Origin: Phoronis ovalis
Taxonomy: Eukaryota > Phoronida > Phoronidae
Reading direction: 5' to 3'
Assembly (NCBI GenBank): GCA_028565635.1
Contig: JAOXYB010000349.1
Span: 1-20,518 of the forward strand
Length of the DNA: 20,518 nucleotides
In this document: positions 6,993-16,486 of the stretch, piece by piece
How the letters are laid out: every line of letters starts with the position of its first letter
Numbering within the stretch: position 1 is the first letter of the stretch
Notes under the pieces: generated by a model
The model's database searches: none
Seen by the model: the letters and a program-made list of their open reading frames with translations, nothing else
Told to the model about the DNA's origin: nothing
Translations under genes and position numbers: made by a program

Positions 6993-9900
6993 ATGGCAGC
7001 GAGTGCAAGTCGTATGTGTAAATTTCTCCCTCAGTTTTATAGTAATTTTTTAAAACATTCTACTTTATTAAGGAAGGTACAGTGCAAACCCGTGAAAAGT
7101 ATATGGAGCAGTCACCATATTAATAAAAGTTTTAGTATATCTTCTTGTAATTTTAAAGACACGTAAGTATAAATAGAACTTAGATCAGTTTTCTCCCAGT
7201 TTTCTAAATCTCACGCAATTTTTTTTCGTACTGTTTTTTAAAGATATCACGCCCATGCTATTATTCTTCGAGTAATAGTCATTATGCTTGAACTGAACAA
7301 GTTTTAGCAGTGTCCTCAATACTACACTGTTTTCTGGATATCGGCGCGACTGGCATTCTGTTTCTTATTGTATTAAAGGGTTTATCAGATTCAAAGCTAC
7401 ATGACAAATCAAAGTCTGACTACAAGGCTGAGGCCAAGGGGCAAAGCTACCATGGCTAATCAGAAATCACCAAAATAATAGTATGAAGTTATGAATCTAA
7501 GAACTAAATCAGATTGTAACCACCACATAATCTAGTCTCATCAGTTTCTGCAACACAGAACCTCCGAAAGGCTGTCTGTCCCGGTGGGAGGGGGTCGGAA
7601 GAATTAATGTTCTTGCTGGTGGAGCTCTAGTCCTATCTGATGTATTGCTCCTATCGTTTTTCGAATTTAATAAAAACTCACCTGATGAAATTATTGATAC
7701 AGCAATACTACGATGGTCTTAGTTTGTTATTACTTTAATATCAAAAAGAAAGTACACATCTACACAAGTAATTAAAGAAGTCAGATGGAGATGCCATTAT
7801 GAACGCTTCGTATTTATTGAGTTAAAATTCAACAAATGTTGTGCCACAAGAAATATTTATGTATTTTTTACTTGATAATAACAAACTAAGACAATAAGTA
7901 TCGGAGCATTTCTGTATGAGAATTTTTGTTAATTTTGAAAGACTATGGTTTTTGAAGAGGAAAGTGTTAGGACCAATATAAATAAATAATAATATCCGTC
8001 AGCACTGGGCCTATTATTAACTACAGACAGGAAGTGACCTGAGATTTGGTAGTAAAAAGCAGCATTATCAATGCATGTCTTGGGTCTGTACGGATCCCCT
8101 CTGCATATACTCAGTAATTTTGCATAGTACACTAATAGATGGGAGATGGGTCTGTAGGGATAGTGTGGGGCTAACAAGGGTATGCTGCTGGTGTTAGCAT
8201 GGTTTTCTTGTTCGACTAATTTTTCTCATAAAAAGTAGTGTAAACAGTAGTATTATTAACATCAAAACGTAAAATTTTAACATTGAGATGACACCTGAAC
8301 CTGACACCTGAACCAGATACCTGAACCAGACACCTGAACCTGACACCTGAACCAGATACCTGAACCAGATGCCTGAACCTGACACCTGAACCAGATACCT
8401 GAACCAGACACCTGAACCTGACACCTGAACCAGATCGGCAGCATATTTACTTCATATATTTGGCTTATATTATTTGCCACAGAAAACACGTATTTGGTAT
8501 ATAGCATGAGGTATGTTTTGCAATTTTTGGGTTTACATGCAATGTCAAATTTTGACATTTTTGGTATATAGTTAGTCCGAAATATTTACCCTCCACCCAG
8601 TATACATGAAGAATTTCCCCTCTGGCTAATAGGTGTAGATAGGTCATCTATAGTGCTGCACTTAAATTTGTCATGTTAAGCATCCTTCGTAACAACTAGT
8701 ATTCTTCTTTGTAGAGTTACCTTACATTTTGTGTTCCCAAGTGGTAAAAAGTCAACAGTAGAAGCAAAAGTGGGAGATAGTCTACTGGACATAGTCGTCG
8801 ATAAAAATATTGATATTGATGGTTTTGGTAAGGAAGAAATTTGTGAGCGTTATATTTTGAATAGTGATGCATTGCTTCATACTGATGTCTCACCCCCTCC
8901 TCTACTGTTTCAGCCACTAATTAGTGACTTTAAAATACCTGTCAGTGTTTACAGGGCCACTGGTGCATGTAGTTTGACAGCTTGTTTTAATAAAGTTGAT
9001 TTAATTTACTCAGTATAGGGACAGCTACAGGATTTTAGTTTGGGTGAGTTCAATTCAAAAAAAGTTTTTTTGACAAGCGAAATAAAACCAAGAATTCTTT
9101 AAAAGGGAGTTGACAGGTTCGAGGGGATCGACTTTAGTATATTTATACAGTATCTGCTGCCACCTGTCAGTTTAGTTTACGAAAGGAAAAAATAATTCCA
9201 ATCTAAACACTGTTGTGTAATGCTTTGATTTCTAACATGTACATAAAATAACAAATTGTCATGTAAAGGGTCAGTTTATTGTATTCCCTCATTCTTAACA
9301 TAAAAAAAATGGTCATGCAATAGGTCAGTTTATAAATACTGATATTGATTGTATTGTCCCATTCTCATTCTTAACATAAAAAAACAAATTGTCTTGCAAC
9401 AGGTCAGTTAATAAATACTGAGATTGGTTGTATTCCCTTATTCTCATTCTTAGCTACTTAAATTCATTTATATTAGGTGGGCAGCTATATGTTCAGCTAC
9501 AGTACATTTTGGGGAGGGAACAAGAAACATTCCCACAACTAGACCCAAAAACTGCATGCTCAGTATAAGAGTCAATTTTGTACCTTTACTGGTGAAACAA
9601 TAAGCATTAAATAATTCCCAAAAGAGCTGTAATAATGGAACTTCAAATATAATATCATTATAGTATGTTGTGAACTTGAGAATGAAAGTTTATGTAATAA
9701 TTCTTTTCATTACTACATGACATCAATTTTAAAGAAATTTAATAAAAGTAATGGTGAAACTTTATAATCAATGTTTCATGACATTTTGTAGATAAGATCT
9801 TCTGCTAATCCTTGTTTCCCATTGACAAATCCTCGCTAAGCACACATTTATTTTAAAAAAACATGGCATTCATAAATTATGAAATTTGGAATCCTCACAT

Positions 9901-11969
9901 ACCTTGCAGAAAAAAATTTCAACATTTTTCTCCAAAGTTCCAGAATATTAGAGATTTTTAGGGTGATGTTGTGCAAGTTATCATGAAAATGTGTTTAGTT
10001 TTTGAATTTGTTTTAGCACAGTCATTCATCTAAAATTGTTCAGTCATTTATCAATGTTTGATTCTAAACAATGAAGATGCACAAAGAGTTGCTGTTTTTC
10101 CAATTATAGTAATTGTGTGTTAAGTTTTAAGATACCTGCTGTGAGATTGACACATATCTTATTCAACCACAAGCCAATCAAAGAATGGACCTTTAATTAT
10201 TACTAATATTTGATTCTAAACAATGGAGAGGTACAAAGAGTTGCCCTTTTTCAATTATAGTAATTGTGTTGTTAAGTTTTAAGATACCTTCTTTGAGATT
10301 GACAGGCAACTTATTAACCACCAGCCAATCAAAGAATTGAGTTTTAATAATTTCCCATATTGTATTGATGACCATCGTAGCTTGAATCTTTTGTCTATTT
10401 CTGACTGTGAATTTTTTTGAAGTCAGATTTGCTACTGATTCTGTGTCACGTGAAATCAAGGAATATGACATATATCATTAGTATTTAGCAAAATTTATGA
10501 TATTTTGTGACATTGCTGTACACATAGTTCAAAATTATTCAAACTATTGAGGTGACACCAGGATCTACACAGATTTTCTGGTTAGTTGACCTCCGAGGCA
10601 GGTCAAAGGTCCCCTGGCTAGGACTGACTCTTCTCATCATCTTGACTTAGTAAAAGTGACCTATACAAGCAGCTTCCTTGATTTACCTAAATTCAGCTTA
10701 TTATAGTTAGGTGTCAGTCTGTCAGACTCTCAGTAGGCATCTTAAACTTTAAAACAATTCTTTGTTTAATTTATAGTTTGTTAATCTTCTTACATTAATA
10801 TCATTAATTAATATCCACAGGTGCCTGTGAAGGAACATTAGCTTGTTCTACATGTCACCTGGTATTTAGTAACGAACAATATGAAAAACTTCCTGAACTA
10901 CCAAGTGATGAAGAATTAGATATGTTAGATTTGGCCTATTTGTTAACAGACACGTAAGTCATGACATTTTACTTATGAATTAATCCGAGGATTAGACAGG
11001 TTCAAATGCAGCTTACAGGAAAGTAAGCATGTAGATATTTTCATTACACAAACACCACATGTGGTTTGAAAGTATTTATCATGTACAGTTGCTAAATTTG
11101 GCTCTGTGAGGAGAAAATAATTTGAACGAATAAAGAGGAACTGTTCCCGGGGGGGGGGGGCAGTCAATATGAAGGGTATGTTTTTCGAAGCGCTGGTGCG
11201 TAACGTGCGTAACACACTTAGGGTCTGTTTTTTGGCTAAAATCATGAAAAGGGGTGGTTTTTTGGAGGTGTTTTCCCAAAAGTCACTTCCTTCACTTCCT
11301 TAGCGGTGTATTTTCTCAAAAAATAACTTCCCTAGGGGTATATTTTTTGCAGAATTTCACTTCGTTAGGGACTTTTTTGAAAATTCATGATGATTGCCCC
11401 CCCCCCCGGGAACTGATAAGTAACATTTCTTTGTTTGCGAGCTAGTGACAAATGTGGCTGATTAAAGAATATACTGGCACTGTTAGAAAAGTATTAAGAT
11501 TTTATTTGCTAGTTTCTTTAATTAGGTATAGACTGACTAGCATATATGTTTCTAGAAGTCGAATACCCAATTTGACTTCACAGTTGCTGTACAGTGGTTG
11601 AAATACTTATTTTTTTGTAAGAGAATCTGAGTCTTTATAATAGGGCTTAGGGACTCGCTGGCATTATGTATCTAAAAGAAATATTGAGAAATATTACTCT
11701 GTGGAAAACTTGTAATGTTCTGTTGCTCATTCAATGTTATCACCAGTGAAAGCATAGGATTATATGAATGGCAACATACACAGACTGTCTGAATTGAATG
11801 ACAAAAAATAATTATTAACATGAGCAGATACAGGAATATATGAATTCTTCAAAAAAAGTTGCTTTCTGTTTGCAGGTCCCGACTGGGTTGTCAAATAGCA
11901 GTTAGTAAAGACATGGAAAACTGGGAAATACAGGTGCCGGAAGGTGTTGCTGATGCCAGAGAAGTTTAG
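6993..11969 (+). CDS. FDX1: Adrenodoxin-type mitochondrial [2Fe-2S] ferredoxin (FDX1), complete, four exons
   Basis: Small iron-sulfur electron carrier of the mitochondrial matrix; it takes electrons from ferredoxin reductase and passes them to mitochondrial P450s or other acceptors such as the lipoylation machinery. Exons: 6993-7162, 8715-8827, 10821-10953 and 11876-11969; intron phases 2,1,2; product 169 aa (human FDX1 is 184). Residues 1 to about 55 have many Lys/Arg and no acidic residue, as expected for a mitochondrial presequence. Cluster ligands are C97, C103, C106 ([10 protein letters not shown]) and C144 (RLGCQI). Flanking blocks [10 protein letters not shown] and NIDIDGFG, the acidic docking helix [12 protein letters not shown] (123-134), and the ending [10 protein letters not shown] match FDX1 rather than FDX2. 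Introns are long (1552, 1993 and 922 bp) and repeat-rich. Start: ATG in AAAATGGCAGC; no alternative is better. Confidence 0.97.
7163..8714 (+). other. FDX1 intron 1
   Basis: The donor is AC|GTAAGT and the acceptor TTTGTAG|A. It is AT-rich and holds the 13-bp minisatellite at 8290-8432. No exon, RNA gene or intact mobile element was recognised in the rest. Confidence 0.9.
8290..8432. repeat. 13-bp minisatellite, 11 units
   Basis: Eleven perfectly phased 13-bp units come in three main variants: A = GACACCTGAACCT, B = GACACCTGAACCA and C = GATACCTGAACCA. The order is A B C A B C D B C A B, where D is GATGCCTGAACCT. Most units contain CACCTG, an E-box. Open frames on the minus strand over it arise from the repeat. 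Confidence 0.97.
9241..9452. repeat. Three-copy tandem repeat, 57-79 bp units
   Basis: Copies run at about 9241-9297, 9298-9373 and 9374-9452. Each starts ACATAAAA, has GTCATGCAA-like then GGTCAGTTTAT, and ends ATTCTTA. The first copy lacks the roughly 20-bp AATACTGATATTG segment present in the other two. Confidence 0.85.
10057..10353. repeat. 152-bp tandem duplication
   Basis: Two adjacent diverged copies (about 10057-10208 and 10209-10353) share TTTGATTCTAAACAATG, CAATTATAGTAATTGTG, GTTAAGTTTTAAGATACC and GCCAATCAAAGAAT in the same order at a 152-bp offset. Differences are mainly single bases and small indels. Confidence 0.88.
10600..10612 (+). promoter_or_regulatory. DR1-type nuclear receptor site candidate in FDX1 intron 2
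   Basis: AGGTCA-A-AGGTCC is a near-perfect DR1. A further TGACCT half-site lies just upstream at 10587-10592 in the opposite orientation. Resemblance only. Confidence 0.25.
10954..11875 (+). other. FDX1 intron 3
   Basis: The donor is AC|GTAAGT and the acceptor TTTGCAG|G. It hosts the poly-G-ended inverted-repeat element at 11141-11415; the remainder is AT-rich without recognisable features. Confidence 0.9.
11141..11415. mobile_element. 275-bp MITE-like element with poly-G terminal inverted repeats
   Basis: The left end is CTGTTCCC + 12 G + CAGTCAATATGAA. The right end, read in reverse complement, is CAGTTCCC + 11 G + CAATCATCATGAA, so there are terminal inverted repeats of about 32 bp with few mismatches. 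The interior holds degenerate direct repeats of a unit like TTCACTTCCTTAGGGGTGTA followed by a T-run. No transposase is encoded, so it would be non-autonomous. A clear target-site duplication was not found. Confidence 0.65.
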
Positions 11970-12084
11970 ATTATCACTTTGTATTTAAAAAATATTTGTA
12001 TATCACAGAGCTAAGACAAAGAAGCTTACAGACAACTTTATACTTACATCGGCTATTGCTGATTATGTATCAAATAAGCCGTTC

Positions 12085-12090
12085 ATTAAA
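12085..12090 (+). terminator. Candidate polyadenylation signal for FDX1
   Basis: ATTAAA lies 116 bp after the stop codon, followed within about 30 bp by GT-rich sequence (CGTGTTTACTTG). It is a common variant hexamer; later sites are possible. Confidence 0.3.
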
Positions 12091-13176
12091 TAATATAATT
12101 TAAAGTTTACATGAATAGACTCGTGTTTACTTGATCACTTGACCAGCAAGACATTGACATTTGGAAGGCATCTGTGTTTGAATGATATAATTGAATACTA
12201 TCCGATTACCTCAGTTGCTCAGCAAAAAAAAATGTTTGACATATTACTGTGAAGGCATTTTATAGCATTTACTCTTAAAGAATATTAGGATTTGCATAAT
12301 GACATATGTTATGTAGTCCAATAGTCTATTTGCCTGCACTAGGTGAAGCCAACTCACAGTTGTCTGCGAGCTTGTGATCATTTACCAAATGTGAGAAATG
12401 CGGGATCAATTGAGATCTATTTACTGTTAACACGCTTAGTAGCTATTTCGTTGAATGGAACTTCTATCTTGGTAGACTTTTTATTTGTCTTGTATCAGCC
12501 ACTGATATCAGGATTGGGAGTGGAATTTACATAATAATATTCTAATACATTCTCATGTACTTGCCATGATTATTGCTTTGCAATATAAATGTAACATAGT
12601 AAGATTAATTATTGGGTGTTCTGTTTTTATTTATACCATAAACTGTGCAAAATTATATTCTAGACACTGCATCACTGCTCCTACATTCTATTCAGACACT
12701 TTTAAAATGTGTTATTACCTTTTAAATGTTCTAAATTTGAAATATTTCGCTCTATACTTGTTTACTGTAATCAGCATTTTTGGTCATTTTGTACTTGTGA
12801 TCATCAAAAAAGAAATTATAGTCTCATTTATTTACTGTGTCTTAAACATTAATATTGAAGTTCTATATGTCATTAAGGATAAACAATCAAATTTTTGTGA
12901 TAACTGTATAAAAAAAATGTCTAAACCAAAGTTAAAAGGGATTATGGACTTCATTCGGAATTTTCCCAAATACACAGTCTAGTAATGTTTTTTTGAAAGT
13001 TTTTGTGAAAATTTTACAAAGTAAATCAGCTTTCTCTCCAGAAGTATTCAAGCAGGTAAAACACTAAATTCACCTAGTGATGATGCTGTTTTATAATGTC
13101 TTATTTTTACCTAGAATTTTAACATTTATCTGCACCAACTCAGTCCAAATAAATCCATCTGTTAGTGTTCCCTAAC

Positions 13177-13220
13177 TTCTCAACATGGGACTATTGTATA
13201 TAATAGTCCCAATTCTCAAC
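13177..13220. repeat. Perfect hairpin flanked by an 8-bp direct repeat
   Basis: GGGACTATT (13187-13195) and AATAGTCCC (13202-13210) form a perfect 9-bp stem around GTATAT. TTCTCAAC occurs directly on both sides, at 13177-13184 and 13213-13220. Confidence 0.8.
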
Positions 13221-13392
13221 TAATGTATGGGCTTAACTGCTTGAATTTTCATTCATTATCTCGTAAAGCAGAAGAACAATAATCTCTTTATTTAAGAAGG
13301 TATGGAAGTCTAACAGATTTATTCCCATTGCACCAAACTGCGTGTCAAATGCAGATTTAGAACAGAAAAATGAGTATGGTTCCAGATTGCGT

Positions 13393-13406
13393 CCAATAGG
13401 TGGCAG
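13393..13406 (+). promoter_or_regulatory. CTCF-like motif
   Basis: CCAATAGGTGGCAG matches CCASYAGRKGGCRS at 13 of 14 positions. It sits about 480 bp upstream of the orphan exon at 13874. Resemblance only. Confidence 0.3.
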
Positions 13407-13609
13407 TACATTACAGACCGAAAACCTGGGGGAAAAAAGGGGGACTATATCGAAAATATAATAGTATTAAGAATCTATTAAAAAAACTTACAAAACGATG
13501 TTTCAACTTGTTTTTTAAAAATAAATTTAAGCTTTTGGTCCATGCTTTAATTATCTTAAAAACCTAGACAATGTAAATTTATTCAAAATCATTTGCTGTA
13601 AAACATTTT

Positions 13610-13665
13610 GGGAGTTATCTCCCTTATAACTTGCTATTAGCGCGAAGCATGAGTTTGAAACTCAT
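13610..13665. repeat. Two short perfect inverted repeats
   Basis: GGGAG-TTAT-CTCCC lies at 13610-13623, and ATGAGTTT-G-AAACTCAT at 13649-13665 (extended to GCAT...ATGC with one bulged base). Both could form hairpins. Confidence 0.75.
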
Positions 13666-13873
13666 CATGCAGTCAGAGATAAACATTGACAATGATACTC
13701 AACTGTCATTGGCAATCATTTGCAAGGTATTCGTTGTGTTTCATCATTCTGCAACCAAGATTATCTCCATCGTCATTTTTAGGACTGTATTTTGCAACAT
13801 TGAGAACTGGTAAAGGAGAATAACACAAGACCATTTCTTACTATGTAGAGTAGGCAAGAGGCAAGAATCTAAA

Positions 13874-14071
13874 ATGGCATTGTCAACAAAACTCGGATTC
13901 TTTCGGAGTGCAAGAAGATTGTCTGACTCAGATACACTGTCTCCGACTGCAACTCTTGTTAAAAGATCGTTTTCACTTGGAGAAACTGTTTTACATGGAT
14001 TTGATAAGATACTTAAAGAGAAACGGAGGTTTTTCGTCAATGCAATTATGCCTGATGGCAGCAAGCGGGTG
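13874..14071 (+). CDS. Possible first coding exon of an unrecognised gene
   Basis: An ATG-started frame of 66 codons runs exactly in phase 0 to a consensus donor (GTG|GTGAGT at 14072). Read through without splicing, it would stop at 14099-14101 after 75 codons. The peptide is not low-complexity: a basic N-terminus (MALSTKLGFFRSARRLS), a Ser/Thr-rich linker, then KRSFSLGETVLHGFDKILKE and RRFFVNAIMPDGSKRV, which looks like a helix followed by a beta hairpin as at the start of a ubiquitin-like or RA/FERM-type fold. That reading is inference; I do not recognise the family. Composition is more balanced than the surroundings. No continuing exon was found in the following 6.4 kb, so the next exon may lie beyond the window or be too short to see. 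Confidence 0.42.
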
Positions 14072-14460
14072 GTGAGTATGAATTTCTTGGAGAAGTTTTA
14101 GATTTAATTTTTATCCATATTTGTTTTGTTCTCTGTAAATTTTTACGTGGTTATAAATGTATAAAAGAAATAAAAAATAATAAAATAGTACATAAACTGA
14201 AAAATGGCCTCTGACTGAAAAAGTGGATATTAAATATTAATTGGTGATCAACTTGAAGTTCCTTTCCATAGTTTCTTCAAAATTTCTTTGTGATCTTGTA
14301 TCTCAAGTGTGGTATCACATTTTCACAACTCAGATTAATTTTGGGAGTAACAGCGAGAATAGTTGGGTCTTACTTTTAATTCCTTTAATTTTCTGTGTGT
14401 TGCTGAATAGCCCCTAAGGCCACACCAAAAAGATAAGTTGTTTAACATGCAATAGAATTC
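14072..14460. other. AT-rich, possible intron
   Basis: If the donor at 14072 is used, this is the start of a long intron. Nothing else is recognised in it. Confidence 0.4.
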
Positions 14461-14751
14461 AAAAACTGAGTAGGTAGGGTGGTTTTTATTTTTATTTTAA
14501 GAAATAAGTGTTTGTTGGGTGAAAACCCTAAAAACGGAGTAGGTAGGGCCTTTTTACTTCATTTTTTAAAAAGTGTTTAGCATGCCACAGGTCTATAAAA
14601 ACTGATGGTAGGGTCTTTTTAAAGGTTTATAAAAACTGAGAAGGTAGACCTTTTTTCCAATTTTTAGTATAAAAAACTGTATGCAGGTATCTATAAAACC
14701 TGATAAGGTAGGTATTTTTCTTTTCAATTTTTGAAACTGTATGTAGGTATG
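14461..14751. repeat. Degenerate tandem array, TATAAAAACTGAGTAGGTAGGG unit
   Basis: About seven diverged copies of a unit reading TATAAAAACTG..GGTAGG followed by a T-run occur at about 14461, 14530, 14594, 14628, 14668, 14692 and 14730. Spacing shortens from about 65 bp to about 25-40 bp along the array. Confidence 0.75.
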
Positions 14752-16480
14752 CTCTAGAATTATTAGTAGTTGATATCGAAATGGTCAAATTTACCAACAT
14801 GTATTTTTTGCATTTATTTACTTTGCATCTGCTTGCTAAAAGTCCTCTGCCATACAAGGAAAATCACTAATATCTGATGCACTATAAAATTGTCCATGAA
14901 TTCAACACATATTTTTGCCAATTGACAATCACTGATAAGATAAGTAAAATGTATACCATGATAGTCACTCGATACTGAGCACGTTGCTGGAGAAATCAGC
15001 CCATTTTGATTAGCATCATTTTGAATCAGACAACACTGCGAGAATTTATGTGAGTTAGCTTTTTGTCTTTTCTGATTTCTAAAGTAGTCGGGCCTGTTAA
15101 ACAAGTTTTAAAAAAAAAAAAAAAAGTGAAAACACCAAAATTTGAAGTGGTCGTGCTTGTTAAACAAGGCTTTTTTGGTCTTGCCTAATTAACAATTGTC
15201 CAAAGGAATATCAAAATGCCTGTTGCACCAGTTTGTGATATTTAAGTAATGCATTTTATTTTGAATCCACATTGTCATTGTTACAAAACCATGTACATTT
15301 TAATTTCATTTTGTTTTGTGATCTGCTGTCATTTCCGTGAAATCGTGTGAAAGTGGATTTTGAACATCACCAAATAAAACCCAAGGAATCGTGGTTTTGA
15401 ATAATATGGCTTCAGATTGTGCATTTACACAAAGAAGTATTCTGAGATGCTGTTATTGCATTTGGTCAGTGCTGATTGTTAATTCAATGCTGGTATCCCT
15501 GGAGAGGGCATTAATTGTCATTCTTGAAAAGTGACTACTATATATCTGCATGTGCTGCCCAATACCTAGGCCCTCTTTTCAATGGTCCCAACCAATTATC
15601 TCCGCATGATTGATTTTCATAACACACAAAATACATGAATTGTTTATGAAGTATAGAATGTCTAATAACTCGGCTTACTCAAATATGAAGTACATTTACA
15701 TGTACAAATTTGATAGCATGTATTTCTTAAAATATTTATTTATATTTAAGGTAACCTTAGATTAGCAAATTCAGCAAAATAAGTGTGTTTTGAATGGATA
15801 CAAATCCCTAGAAAGTCACAACTCTTCTCAAAGCTAAGGGAAGGAACTAGCTCCACATGCACACCACAAAGTTTTTCTACCATTGTTTTTTAAAAATACT
15901 GATTTGAATAGATTATTAGTAAAACTCAAATCATATGTTATTTATAATGTTGAATTTTACATGTTTTCCAAAGTGTACATTTGTACCCGATGCGTTCTGA
16001 CAAGTTTTACAAGAAATAAAATGTTGTCTATTAATGGGTGATAATGCATCTGCATGCTTTGTGCTTACCTGCTGAGATAATAGATTAGGACCATTGCTTT
16101 TTTCAGCATTTATAACTGTAAGTTTTTCATGTTTCTCCTAGCATTATTACCACGGTACATTTTTTTGTTGAGTATGTACCACAGGGTACAGCAGGTTTGA
16201 AATTTAAAAAACATCTATTCATGTTCATTGTTGGATATCGTTTCTTATTGCATTACTGCCAAGCATATATTTTTCTACAGCAAATTACACATCTAAAAAA
16301 TGTTCAGAGTAATGGCCATAAATTATTGCATCTACTAATACGATAGGAATAATGTACTTTCATATCAAAATATAGATCTCTACCTTGATAGGTAATCTAG
16401 ACTTTTTTAAATCCCACGAAACTGGGGAATGTGACAATTTGCATGTATAATCAATTTGAATGATAGTTTAAACTGCCTCT
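14752..16480. other. AT-rich non-coding stretch
   Basis: No exon, RNA gene or intact element was recognised. It contains a 16-A run at 15110-15125 inside a short duplication and a weak inverted repeat GGTACAT/ATGTACC near 16154-16179. Confidence 0.5.
15083..15168. repeat. 23-bp imperfect direct repeat around a poly-A run
   Basis: AGTAGTCGGGCCTGTTAAAC (15083 on) and AGTGGTCGTGCTTGTTAAAC (15146 on), each continuing AAG, differ at three positions and flank 16 A residues. Confidence 0.8.
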
Positions 16481-16486
16481 GGAAAC

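Larger units (their letters stand above)
8828..10820 (+). other. FDX1 intron 2
   Basis: The donor is TTTG|GTAAGG and the acceptor TCCACAG|GT. It contains a three-copy tandem repeat (9241-9452), a 152-bp tandem duplication (10057-10353) and a DR1-like site (10600-10612). The rest is AT-rich with nothing else recognised. Confidence 0.9.
11970..13873. other. FDX1 3' UTR and intergenic DNA
   Basis: A variant polyadenylation hexamer ATTAAA at 12085-12090 is the nearest candidate 3' end, and an AATAAA occurs at 13148-13153. A 138-codon open frame (12566-12982) has no recognisable domain and AT-driven composition. Several perfect hairpins and a CTCF-like motif lie in 13170-13670. Confidence 0.5.

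Noticed and set aside
8290-8432. CRISPR-like array.
   Set aside because: There are no spacers: 13-bp units abut directly, in an intron of an animal gene.
8194-8558. Overlapping minus-strand open frames rich in Gly, Trp, Phe and Gln over the 13-bp repeat.
   Set aside because: A repeat unit not divisible by three and without stops keeps several frames open at once; nothing indicates translation.
8731-9018. Reading the second ferredoxin exon as running on past 8827 to a stop near 9018.
   Set aside because: The conserved protein leaves this frame at the GTAAGG donor and resumes with the cluster-binding motif at 10821.
9114-9130. GGTTCGAGGGG as a B box of a tRNA-derived SINE.
   Set aside because: No A box or tRNA-like folding upstream and no poly-A tail at the right distance.
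9157-9170. CTCF-like motif on the minus strand in FDX1 intron 2 (11 of 14).
   Set aside because: Matches of this level occur elsewhere in the window (for example near 211 and 20065) and look like chance, so it is not listed with the stronger sites.
6993-11969. Assignment of the ferredoxin as FDX2.
   Set aside because: The [28 protein letters not shown] and VADARE blocks fit FDX1, and the FDX2-type C-terminal extension is absent.
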